64,000 nucleotides of DNA from Planctomycetia bacterium (GTDB lineage: Bacteria; Planctomycetota; Planctomycetia; Pirellulales; UBA1268), in contig BJHK01000004.1 in the NCBI GenBank assembly GCA_014192425.1, positions 124,001-188,000 on the forward strand, in the 5' to 3' direction. Of this stretch, positions 26,342 through 34,411 are shown piece after piece. Every line of letters starts with the position of its first letter. Position 1 is the stretch's first letter. The notes under the pieces are model-generated. The model saw nothing but the letters and a program-made list of their open reading frames with translations. It was not told the origin of the DNA and did not search any database. The position numbers and the translations under genes were made by a program.

Positions 26342-26611
26342 ATGCATGAATCGACTCCCCCGCAGCCCGAGCCGAATCACGAGACGCAGGAGGGCGTCGC
26401 CGCTCGCGCTCAGGACCGGTCGTCGTGGCCCGTCTGGATCGGGCGGGTCGGCGGCCCGCAGCCCCGGGCCGATTACTCCGCACTCACCCCCTCGCAGCGG
26501 ATCGAACTGTGCTGGGAGGCGACCAAGCAGGCGTGGGCCCTGACCGGAAGGGAACTGGATGAATCCGCATTTTGTCGAGATTCTGAAAGCCTTTCGCGAC
26601 GAGGGGGTTGA
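26342..26611 (+). CDS. Small partner of nucleotidyltransferase (antitoxin-like)
   Basis: 89 residues. The core YSALTPSQRIELCWEATKQA followed by WALTGRELDES resembles the short proteins that precede MNT-type nucleotidyltransferase genes, which often read LTP..R...W.LT..AW. The start lies two bases after a purine-poor leader, so expression may depend on a -10-like CGTATAGT just upstream. It overlaps the next frame by 53 bases. Since that partner is broken, this gene may be a relic. Confidence 0.55.
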   Translation: MHESTPPQPEPNHETQEGVAARAQDRSSWPVWIGRVGGPQPRADYSALTPSQRIELCWEATKQAWALTGRELDESAFCRDSESLSRRGG

Positions 26612-26806
26612 GCACCTCGTCATCGGCGCTCATGCACTGGCCGCCCACGGCCACGTGCGGGCGACGCTCGACATCGATATCTGGGTCAGGCCCACGGAGG
26701 AGAACGCAGGCCGCACGTGGCGGGCCTTGAAACGGTTCCGGGCACCGCTTTCCGAAATGAAGCAGGGCGATTTCGCCGAGCCGCTTGTGCTCCGGCACAC
26801 CCCGAC
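26559..26806 (+). pseudogene. Truncated nucleotidyltransferase-fold gene
   Basis: The first ~80 residues match DUF6036/MNT-like nucleotidyltransferases: MNPHFVEILKAFRDEGVEHL, VIGAHALAAHGHVRATLDID with the metal-binding DID, and WVRPTEENAGRTWRALKRF. Homology stops at about GDFAEPLVL, where the family normally continues with QIGVPP.RIDILT. The frame then runs on to 27035 only antisense to the PhoD-like gene. The catalytic GSxxxD loop is present as GAHALAAHG, but the rest of the domain is lost, so the product is unlikely to be active. Confidence 0.7.
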
Positions 26807-26809
26807 TGG

Positions 26810-27970
26810 TCAGCGCAGAGCGGTTAGCGGAATCGTCACCGAGTTGACCGCCGCGCCGCTCTCGTCGCGGATCGCCAGCGTCAGCCGGGGCCCGCCGCCG
26901 CCGGCCGGCTCCCAGTCGATCTCGATCGTGCCGAAGTTGACCGTGCGGCAGATCGCGCCGAGGCGGGTCGCGTTCGGCTCGTGCTCCAGCCCCGGGGCCC
27001 GCTCCTGGTTGAAACTGCTGGCGGTCAGGTCGTAGAGCGGGTAGCCGAGCGCCTCAGGCCCCGGCGGGATGCGGCTGATCTCACCGGCATGCCGGTCGCC
27101 GCTGACGACGATCACGCCTTCAGACCGCGCGTCGCGCAGGAGCTTGAGCAACCGGGCCCGCTCGGCGGGAAAATTGCCCCAGTGCTCGTAATGATGCTCG
27201 ATCGACGCGAGCTGGATGCTGGAGAGAATGATCCGGATCTCGGCCGGTTCCCGGACCGCCGCCGCGAGCCATTCCCACTGCGCGGCGCCGAGCACCGTGG
27301 CGTCGGGATCGTCGGTCGGCCGATAGGGCCCGTCCCCCTTCACCCGCTCGGCCGCAGGCAGAATGGCGAGCGGCGAGCGATGAAAGCGGGTGTCGAGGCA
27401 GATGAACTGCACCCGCCGTCCCGGCGGGCCAACCGTCAGGGTCCGGTAAATTCCCTCCTGCCGGCGCAGCGGGGCGTCGGCCGGCACGCCGAGAAAGTCG
27501 AGGAACACCTGCTGCGACTCCCGCCGCCTGGGGTACTCGCGGCCCGCATCGTTGGCGCCGTAGTCGTGATCGTCCCAGACGGCGACGAGTGGCACGGCGC
27601 GACGGACCGCGGCGAACCCCTCGTTGGCCGCAAGCAGCGCGTACTTGTCACGCAGCACCTGCATGTCCTCGGTGTCACCGTAGACGGTGTCACCGAGGAG
27701 CAGGAGCACGTCCGGGCGGAAGTCGCCGACGGCCTTCCAGATCGGCTGCGGTCGATTCTGCCGGATGCAGGAACCGGCCGCGATCCGGTGGAGCGTCCGC
27801 GCCGGATCGAGGTCGGCGGCCCGCGTCTCGGGCATGACGGGAATCAATGCGGTCACAAGAAGCGCTGCGACGAGCCGGACCGCGATCGTCCGCCGACTGC
27901 GACGGCCTGATCGGCACGCCTGTCCTGCCCCTGGGGTCCGTCCTGCCGCTGCGGCCAGCCGTTCATCCAT
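26810..27970 (-). CDS. PhoD-like metallophosphoesterase (alkaline phosphatase D family)
   Basis: About 386 residues. The signal peptide is IAVRLVAALLVTALIPVMPE. Metal-binding motifs are LLLLGDTVYGDTE, VAVWDDHDYGANDAGREYP and VVSGDRHAGEISRIP. These match the PhoD family, which hydrolyses phosphodiesters and monoesters outside the membrane using Fe/Ca-type centres. MDERLAAAAGRT at 27970 is chosen; its start overlaps the OsmC stop by a few bases, implying coupled translation. The 3' end abuts the truncated nucleotidyltransferase. Confidence 0.9.
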   Translation of the reverse strand: MDERLAAAAGRTPGAGQACRSGRRSRRTIAVRLVAALLVTALIPVMPETRAADLDPARTLHRIAAGSCIRQNRPQPIWKAVGDFRPDVLLLLGDTVYGDTEDMQVLRDKYALLAANEGFAAVRRAVPLVAVWDDHDYGANDAGREYPRRRESQQVFLDFLGVPADAPLRRQEGIYRTLTVGPPGRRVQFICLDTRFHRSPLAILPAAERVKGDGPYRPTDDPDATVLGAAQWEWLAAAVREPAEIRIILSSIQLASIEHHYEHWGNFPAERARLLKLLRDARSEGVIVVSGDRHAGEISRIPPGPEALGYPLYDLTASSFNQERAPGLEHEPNATRLGAICRTVNFGTIEIDWEPAGGGGPRLTLAIRDESGAAVNSVTIPLTALR

Positions 27971-28373
27971 TCCAGACGAACTCGATCGCCGCATCGATCT
28001 CGGGATGGATGCTCTCGTGGACGGGGCAGGACAGCCCGGCCTTTTCCAGCACCGCCCGCTGCGGGTGATCGGCCGGCAGCGGCACGGTGATCGTCGTCCG
28101 CAGGGCGGCGATCCGGCGCGGCGGGGCCTGCGTCATCTCCTTCACCGTCTCGGCCCGCATGCCGGCGAGTTCGATGCCGTGCCGGGCAGCGACGATCCCC
28201 ATGATCGTCATCACGCACGATCCCAGCGCCGCCGCCACGAGATCGGTGGGCGAGAACGCCTCCCCTTTGCCGTGGTTGTCCACCGGCGCGTCGGTCAGCA
28301 CGACCGCGCCGGAGGGCCCGTGCTCGGCGCGGCAACGCAGGCCGCCCTCGTAGGTGCTCGTGATCCGGACCAT
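27963..28373 (-). CDS. OsmC family peroxide-resistance protein
   Basis: 136 residues. YEGGLRCRAEHGPSG, AFSPTDLVAAALGSCVMTIM with the resolving cysteine, and GLSCPVHESIHPEIDAAIEF with the second cysteine are diagnostic for OsmC/Ohr-fold proteins. These reduce organic hydroperoxides with a thiol cofactor. It is translationally coupled to the downstream PhoD-like gene. The long open frame continuing upstream is antisense to ubiD and is not part of it. Confidence 0.93.
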   Translation of the reverse strand: MVRITSTYEGGLRCRAEHGPSGAVVLTDAPVDNHGKGEAFSPTDLVAAALGSCVMTIMGIVAARHGIELAGMRAETVKEMTQAPPRRIAALRTTITVPLPADHPQRAVLEKAGLSCPVHESIHPEIDAAIEFVWNG

Positions 28374-28517
28374 GCAGGACGACTCCGTGGGAAAACCGGG
28401 GCGCGGGGGATGAGCCGACCGGATTCTACACGCCAGCCGCACGTCTCGCCGCCGGCGGACTACCATTTTGCATCCGCCGGGCAGCCATGCCCCGCCGGCG
28501 TCACCCCCGGAACACCG

Positions 28518-30410
28518 ATGGGATTCCGTTCGCTCAAGTCCTGCGTCGAGGCGCTGCGTGCCGAGGGGCAGGCGGTGATCGTGGAGCACCCGGTCGATCC
28601 GCACCTCGAGATCGCCGAGATCCAGCGCCGGCTGTTTCATGCGAACGGCCCGGCCGTGCTGTTCACCAGGCCGCGCGGCTCCGCGTTTCCGGTGCTCATC
28701 AACCTCTACGGCACGAAGCCGCGGATCGAGCGGATCTTCGCCGACACGCTCGACCGGGTGCGGCGGCTGGTGGAACTGAAGATCGACCCCACGGCCGCCC
28801 TGCGTCGGCCGCTCCGCTACTGGCGCAGCCCGCTCGACGCGCTGACGACGCTGCCGCGGCATGTTCGCTCGGGCCCCGTGCTCGGCGGCCGCGTTCCCCT
28901 TTCCAGCCTCCCGCAGGTCGTGGCCTGGCCCGGCGACGGCGGCCCGTTCATCACGCTGCCAGCGGTCTACACCGAGCACCCGGATCAGCCGGGAACGGCC
29001 CGGTCGAACCTCGGCATGTACCGGGTGCAACTGGCCGGCAACGACTATCTTCCCGACCGCGAGATCGGACTCCACTACCAGCTCCACCGCGGCATCGGCG
29101 TCCATCATGCCGCGGCGCTGGCCCGCGGAGTACCGCTCAAGGTGGCGATCTTCGTCGGCGGCTCCCCGGCGCTGGCGGTCTCGGCGGTCATGCCGCTCCC
29201 CGAAGGTCTCCCGGAACTCACCTTCGCCGGCGCCCTCGCCGGCCATCGGATCCCGATGATCCGGCGCCCCGGCGGCCCCGCCATCTATGCCGACGCCGAC
29301 TTCGTCATCGAGGGAACCGTCGAGCCGGGCCGGACCAAGCCCGAGGGCCCGTTCGGCGATCACCTCGGCTACTACGCGCGGCGGCACGAGTTTCCGCTGC
29401 TCACCGTGGACAACGTCTGGCATCGGCCGGGGGCGATCTGGCCGGTGACGGTCGTCGGTCGTCCGCCGCAGGAGGACACGCTCTTCGGCTGGCTGGTGCA
29501 CGAACTCACCGGGCCCGTGATCCCCACCGTGCTGCCCGGCGTGACGAGCGTGCATGCGGTCGACGCCTCGGGCGTCCATCCGCTCCTGCTCGCCGTGGGC
29601 AGCGAGCGCTACCTGCCCTGGAAGCGGGCCGACCGGCCGGCCGAGCTGCTCACGCAGGCCGCGGCGATCCTCGGCCAGGGGCAGTTGTCGCTCGCCAAGT
29701 ACCTGTTCATCGTCGCCGGCGGCGACGCGCCGGGCCTCGACGCCCACGACATCCGCCCGTTCCTCGCCCATCTCCTCGCCCGGGCCGACTGGCGGCGCGA
29801 TTGCCATTTCCACACCGAGACCACGATCGACACGCTCGACTACTCGGGCACGGGCTTCAACGCCGGCTCGAAGCTCGTCGTCGCCGCCCGCGGCCCGGCG
29901 ATCCGTGAGTTGCCCGTCTCGCTTCCGGCCGGCTCGAGCCTGCCCGCCGGCTTCAGCGGCCCGCGGGTCTGCCTGCCCGGCGTCGTTGCCGTCTCCGGAC
30001 CGCGGATCGAACCGCGGCCACGGCTCGACGCGGAGGGGGACGAGGCGATCTGGTCGCTCGCCGCCGCGGCCCCGTGGGGTGCCGACATCGAGCGGTTCTG
30101 CGCGGCGATCGGCCCCGACCATCCGCTGCGGGCGTTCCCGCTCGTCGTGATCGTGGACGACGCCGACTTCGCGGCCGGGACGCTCGAGAATTTTCTCTGG
30201 CTGACGTTCACCCGGTCGAATCCCGCCCTCGACGTCCACGGCGTCGAGGCGTTCACGCTCCACAAGCACTGGGGCTGCCGCGGCCCGCTGGTCATCGACG
30301 CCCGGCTCAAGCCGCACCATGCGCCGCCGGTCGAGGAAGACCCGGCGGTCACGGCCCGGGTCGATGCGCTGTGCGCCTCAGGCGGCCCGCTCGCCGGCCT
30401 CGGGCTGTGA
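28518..30410 (+). CDS. UbiD family decarboxylase
   Basis: About 630 residues, longer than E. coli UbiD (497). The start FRSLKSCVEALRAEGQAVIV, the prenylated-FMN region around IEGTVEPGRTKPEGPFGDHL GYYARR (E-x-R-E acid-base network in the EGPFGD segment), and ILGQGQLSLAKYLFIV are typical. UbiD enzymes reversibly decarboxylate aromatic or alpha,beta-unsaturated acids using prFMN made by UbiX. No ubiX or quinone gene is adjacent, so the substrate is not set. ATG 28518 lies shortly after GGAAC. The extra C-terminal ~120 residues are common in planctomycete and Aquifex-like forms. Confidence 0.9.
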   Translation: MGFRSLKSCVEALRAEGQAVIVEHPVDPHLEIAEIQRRLFHANGPAVLFTRPRGSAFPVLINLYGTKPRIERIFADTLDRVRRLVELKIDPTAALRRPLRYWRSPLDALTTLPRHVRSGPVLGGRVPLSSLPQVVAWPGDGGPFITLPAVYTEHPDQPGTARSNLGMYRVQLAGNDYLPDREIGLHYQLHRGIGVHHAAALARGVPLKVAIFVGGSPALAVSAVMPLPEGLPELTFAGALAGHRIPMIRRPGGPAIYADADFVIEGTVEPGRTKPEGPFGDHLGYYARRHEFPLLTVDNVWHRPGAIWPVTVVGRPPQEDTLFGWLVHELTGPVIPTVLPGVTSVHAVDASGVHPLLLAVGSERYLPWKRADRPAELLTQAAAILGQGQLSLAKYLFIVAGGDAPGLDAHDIRPFLAHLLARADWRRDCHFHTETTIDTLDYSGTGFNAGSKLVVAARGPAIRELPVSLPAGSSLPAGFSGPRVCLPGVVAVSGPRIEPRPRLDAEGDEAIWSLAAAAPWGADIERFCAAIGPDHPLRAFPLVVIVDDADFAAGTLENFLWLTFTRSNPALDVHGVEAFTLHKHWGCRGPLVIDARLKPHHAPPVEEDPAVTARVDALCASGGPLAGLGL

Positions 30411-30648
30411 TACAGAATTCCTATACTGCTCGCGCATCGACCGAGCGTCCCGAATCGATTCGCGGACGGGGCTGCCCGTGCCACCGCAGTCGGTCGGAGG
30501 CACGCCCAGGAGTCCGGGGTGCTTTGCCTGCACCACAAGACGCACCATGACGCACGAGGCGATATCGGCAAAGTCCCCCGGCGACGAGCATGCCTCCGAC
30601 CGGCTGCCCCGTGCGAGGTGCACGTGTGAGCCGCATACGCCGCCGCGG
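30411..30648. other. Intergenic region, no gene seen
   Basis: About 240 bases between convergent genes ubiD and the prenyltransferase-like gene. Short frames here have no coding character. No clear hairpin terminator is seen. Confidence 0.35.
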
Positions 30649-32238
30649 CTACTCGCGAAACTCGTCGTCCACCGCCTGTGTCCTATAGAGCGGGGCGTGC
30701 CGGTAGGTGACCTCGAGGATCAGCGTCGCCAGCGCCGTCGTGTAGAGCCGGCCGCCCTGGCTGCCGCCATGGCCACCACTCACGCCGTCATACCAACTCC
30801 CCTTCTCGTGCCCCTCCTGGACCTGCGCCGCAAGCAGCAGGGCCGTCATCTTCTCGTTCCAGGTGGTCCACGCGTCCCCCCCCATGTGATGCATGACCTG
30901 CGTCGCGTAGGAGTCGTAATACAGGTCCTGCGAGGGGCCCTTCCGGGCCAGTTCCGCCACGCCGCGGGCGAGCGCCGGGTGATCCTTCTTCCAGCCGAGG
31001 TACATCCGGCAGAGCAGGCCGACGGCCGTTGTGCCGATGCCCGTATGGTGATCGGCTGCGGTGTAGCCATAGGTCGCCCCGCTGTCCGACGAAACCGAGT
31101 CGAGAAACTCGGAGGCCTTCTTGATCGTCTGCGGGCTCACCTGCAGGTAGGCCATGTGGCCGCTCTTCAGCGCCATGATCTGCCAGCCGACCGCCGACGT
31201 ATCGCCGGGCTGCCGGGGCGTGTACCGCCAGCCGCCACCGACCGGATCCTGGGCCTGCATGATGAAGTTCAGCGTGGCCTGTGCCGGTGCCTGCAGCCGC
31301 TCGTCCTGCGACATGCCGTAGGCCTCCGAGAGGACGATCGCGGCGAGACCCTGCACGTACATCCCGTGCCCGCCACCGGCATAGATCTGGCCCTGCTGTG
31401 CCAGCGCCCGTCTGGCAAGCACATCCAGCCCGGCGCCGATCTGCTTCTTGTAGGGTCCTTCCTTGTGCGTGTAGCCGCGGCCGAGAAAGGGAAGCAGGGC
31501 CAGCGCGGTGGCTGCGGCGGCATCTTCGTAGCTTCCGTTCCGCGAGCACTTGCCCCGGCAGGACGGGCACGCGTCGAGCCGAAAGCTCCAGCTGCCGTCG
31601 GGCATCTGGTGGGCGGCCAGCCACTCGAGCGCCCGGTCGACGGCCGCCTCCGTGACGGGGTTCGCCCTCCCGCGGCGGTTCTGGCGGCCGGTGAACCCGT
31701 CGTTGCCGGCGGGGCCGACGCCAGGACCGGTCGAGGGGCCACTACCATCCAGGCCAGTCATTCCCTCCGGCAGCCCGGGGAGCAGGCTCTCCACGTCGGC
31801 AAATCCCGCGGTCACGGGCGGCTCGGCCGGGAACGTTGACAGGCTGCTCTCCAGCAGGGTGGGGCTGTCGGTCAGCGACGCCGCCGGTGTCGGCTCCGGG
31901 ATCACCGGCCGCGGCAGCGGCGCGTCGAATTCCGTCGGGAACGGATCTTCCTCCGCACCGCGGGCGATGATGTCCGTCGCCTTCGGCTTGTCGTCCGGCC
32001 GGCTGACGAAGAGAGCCAGCATCAGCAGCACCACGATGTGCAGGAGCAAACTCACCGCCCACGCGGGGGTCTGCCGGCGCAGGGCCGCTGTATCGATGAA
32101 TCCCGCGTCCTCGGCAGGGACCGCGACGGGCACGGGCCGCGAGCGCGATGCTGATCGCCGACCCTCGGCGGCCCGCCGGGACGGCAGCGGGCGGCACTCT
32201 GACTGGCCGCGGGGCAGCGGATCGATGGCACTCGACAT
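30649..32238 (-). CDS. Membrane-anchored prenyltransferase/squalene-cyclase-like repeat protein
   Basis: About 529 residues. One N-terminal membrane span (AWAVSLLLHIVVLLMLALFV, near residue 65) is followed by a Pro/Thr-rich linker. An alpha/alpha-toroid region then spans residues ~200-520: TEAAVDRALEWLAAHQMPDG, SWSFRL, YVQGLAAIVLSEAYGM and GGGWRYTPRQPGDTSAVGWQ. A CxxC..C cluster ACPSCRGKC near residue 226 interrupts the first repeat. The catalytic DxDD motif of cyclases is not seen, so it is probably a binding or structural protein. The family is abundant in planctomycetes with unknown role. Confidence 0.85.
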   Translation of the reverse strand: MSSAIDPLPRGQSECRPLPSRRAAEGRRSASRSRPVPVAVPAEDAGFIDTAALRRQTPAWAVSLLLHIVVLLMLALFVSRPDDKPKATDIIARGAEEDPFPTEFDAPLPRPVIPEPTPAASLTDSPTLLESSLSTFPAEPPVTAGFADVESLLPGLPEGMTGLDGSGPSTGPGVGPAGNDGFTGRQNRRGRANPVTEAAVDRALEWLAAHQMPDGSWSFRLDACPSCRGKCSRNGSYEDAAAATALALLPFLGRGYTHKEGPYKKQIGAGLDVLARRALAQQGQIYAGGGHGMYVQGLAAIVLSEAYGMSQDERLQAPAQATLNFIMQAQDPVGGGWRYTPRQPGDTSAVGWQIMALKSGHMAYLQVSPQTIKKASEFLDSVSSDSGATYGYTAADHHTGIGTTAVGLLCRMYLGWKKDHPALARGVAELARKGPSQDLYYDSYATQVMHHMGGDAWTTWNEKMTALLLAAQVQEGHEKGSWYDGVSGGHGGSQGGRLYTTALATLILEVTYRHAPLYRTQAVDDEFRE

Positions 32239-32426
32239 GGCCGGGGCCTCCGTTTCCCGTTCCTTCGTGCGCAGCCCGACGGGCTATTCCCGATCCGCCC
32301 CGGACCGGACTCTCCGCACGCAGCCCGCCGACCAGCCGCGCCCGCAGCGGAGACCACGGAGATGACCGTGGTCGGTGGGAGTGCCGCGGGAAGCGGGACG
32401 CCGAACGGCCGGCAACCCAGCCACGG

Positions 32427-32711
32427 TCAGCCGATGTCGTCGTCGCTCTCGGTGGCGCAGGCGTCGGCGTAGGGGTCGCGGATGCAGGCCATCTCCGCGT
32501 ACCCATCGTCGTCGTCATCGACGTCGCAGACGAGCGACAGAAGGGCGTTCTTCTCCGACTCGGAGATCTCGGCCCGGCGAAAACTGCGGACGATCTCCGC
32601 CACGGGATCGACCGCCGCGTCACAGAGCGTGACGCTCACCCGGCCGGTCATCACCTGCCCGCGCAGACCGGCGACCCGTTTGCAGAATGCCTGCAGGTCC
32701 TCGCGATCCAT
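32427..32711 (-). CDS. Small acidic protein of unknown function
   Basis: 94 residues with a helical N-terminus (MDREDLQAFCKRVAGLRGQV) and an acidic tail containing the DVDDDDDG stretch and ESDDDIG. The tail could bind metal ions but this is only suggested by composition. It precedes the prenyltransferase-like gene on the same strand by ~190 bases. No family recognised. Confidence 0.6.
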   Translation of the reverse strand: MDREDLQAFCKRVAGLRGQVMTGRVSVTLCDAAVDPVAEIVRSFRRAEISESEKNALLSLVCDVDDDDDGYAEMACIRDPYADACATESDDDIG

Positions 32712-32894
32712 CGCACGCTCCCGGAATCTCCGGGCCCTCCGTTGCCGTCCGCCCTGCCCTTCTGGCCGCGCCGCTGACTCGAAGTTTGCGCGGCGAACGT
32801 TAGGGGCTTGTACGGATGGCGTGAGAAATTGGTTCGGACCCCGGGCAGCGGCCCCGGCCCCGGCCGTCGCGCGGCCGTCTTCACGGGCCCCGAT

Positions 32895-33812
32895 TCACGC
32901 CCCGGCGAGGTCGAGCGTGAACGACTCCCCCGCGCGAAACACCCCGCTGACCGGGTCGTAGACCCGACGATCGGCGGTCAGCCGGCTGCCGGCCACCGTG
33001 TAGCGGTTGTAGCCGTGGCTGCGGGAGTCGGTCGTGCTGCCGACGCAGATCACCGGAAACGGCGCCACCTGCGGATCGTCGAGCCGGTAGGGGCGGTGCT
33101 GATGGCCGTGCAGCCAGAGCCCCACGCCGCCACGGCGGGCGACGGCGACGAGGTCGGCCACGTCCCGCAGGCCATGGTGCGGTTTCTCGGGCCGGCCATC
33201 GGGCCCGGCCGCGGGATAGTGCGTGACGAGCAGACGCGGACCGGGCTCGAGTTCCCCGAACAGCCGCTCGAGACGGTCGAGCTGGGCCCGGCCCACGAGG
33301 CCGCTGGCATCGGTCGGCCGGCGATGGCCCCGGCAGGAGTTGACTCCGACGAGCCACAGGTGGCCGACCTGCTGCGCGAACGGATAGGTCGCGCCGTTGA
33401 TCCGCCGGCCGGCCTGCCAGGGGGCGAAGCAGCGTTCGAACGCACCGCGGACCTCGTCGGCCGGCGTGTAGTAGTCGTGGTTGCCCGGCACGGCCAGCCC
33501 GGCGAGCGGGGCGGCGGCGTGGACGCCGAGCAGCCGTGCCGCCCGCTCCATCTCGGCGGCCAGGCCGAGGGCCGTTGCGTCTCCGGAAAAGATCAGCCGA
33601 TCGGGCGGCTCCCCGCGGCAGTCGGCAGCGAGGGCCGCGAGGATCCTCTCACAGTGGACAAAAAACGTGCCGCGTCCGAGCAGCCGCAGATTGACCCAGC
33701 CGGTGATCCGCTTGGAAAAAAAATCACCCGTCCGCCACCGGGCCCCGGCCGCCGCCACGTGAACATCGCTGACATGCACCAGCCGGACCGGGCGAAGTGG
33801 CGTGGGCGTCAT
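32895..33812 (-). CDS. Calcineurin-like metallophosphoesterase
   Basis: About 305 residues. The five metal-binding blocks are present: VRLVHVSDVHVAAAG, LIFSGDATALG, LAVPGNHDYY, RLLVTHYPAAG and GLWLHGHQHRPYR. Cytosolic, dinuclear-metal phosphodiesterase or phosphatase; the substrate cannot be read from sequence, although UDP-diacylglucosamine hydrolases and cyclic-nucleotide phosphodiesterases share this layout. It follows rplU on the same strand with a 46-base gap. Confidence 0.92.
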   Translation of the reverse strand: MTPTPLRPVRLVHVSDVHVAAAGARWRTGDFFSKRITGWVNLRLLGRGTFFVHCERILAALAADCRGEPPDRLIFSGDATALGLAAEMERAARLLGVHAAAPLAGLAVPGNHDYYTPADEVRGAFERCFAPWQAGRRINGATYPFAQQVGHLWLVGVNSCRGHRRPTDASGLVGRAQLDRLERLFGELEPGPRLLVTHYPAAGPDGRPEKPHHGLRDVADLVAVARRGGVGLWLHGHQHRPYRLDDPQVAPFPVICVGSTTDSRSHGYNRYTVAGSRLTADRRVYDPVSGVFRAGESFTLDLAGA

Positions 33813-33858
33813 GGCATGGGCGACCCCGGCACGCGGCCCAGAATCGGACGCAGACGGC

Positions 33859-34266
33859 TCAGGCCGAGATCGAAGCGATGCGGATCCTCGTCGCCAGCGC
33901 CCGATGCCCCGTCCGGCGCCGATAGTTCTTCCGGCGCTTGAACTTCTGGACGTAGATCTTCTCCCCCTGCACGAGGCCGAGCACCTCGGCCTTCACCGAC
34001 GCCCCCTTCACCTTCGGCTTGCCGAGCGTGAGTTTGCCGGCGTCGCTGACGGCGAGCACGTCGGCGAACACGACCTCGCTTCCGGCCGGCAGCGGCGTGC
34101 CGTCGTCTGCATGGCGGAAGTCGATCTGCAGCTCCTGCCCCTCGCGGACCGTGTACTGCCGGCCGCCGTCGACGACGACGGCGTAGCGGTGGCCCGCGCC
34201 CGCCATGCTGGCGGCGCTGGGGCTGGTGGCGGCTTGCGAAGCGTCGGGGCTGGATGCCTTGGCCAT
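33859..34266 (-). CDS. rplU: 50S ribosomal protein L21
   Basis: 135 residues. The core from HRYAVVVDGGRQYTVREGQE through KRRKNYRRRTGHRALATRIR is unmistakable L21. The N-terminus has an extra ~25 residues rich in Ala and Ser, absent from E. coli L21 (103 aa); a start at an internal ATG in front of AGAGHRYAV (MAGAGHRYAV) would remove them. Usually rplU is followed by rpmA (L27), but here a metallophosphoesterase gene follows. Confidence 0.95.
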   Translation of the reverse strand: MAKASSPDASQAATSPSAASMAGAGHRYAVVVDGGRQYTVREGQELQIDFRHADDGTPLPAGSEVVFADVLAVSDAGKLTLGKPKVKGASVKAEVLGLVQGEKIYVQKFKRRKNYRRRTGHRALATRIRIASISA

Positions 34267-34411
34267 GATTCGAATCCGGTACGGGAAAACGTGGGAAAAT
34301 GCCGCCCGTGGCGGGTCGCGAAGACTACCACGCCGCCGGCCGCGGGTCGAGTGGGGCCTCGATTCGGCCCCGTTCGACCCGCGGCGGCAGGCGTTTCAGC
34401 CGCTGGCCGCG

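Noticed and set aside
28374-30320. Minus-strand frame extending OsmC upstream
   Set aside because: Antisense to ubiD; OsmC homology begins at the ATG at 28373.
30319-31839. 506-aa plus-strand frame
   Set aside because: Antisense to the prenyltransferase-like gene, no motifs.
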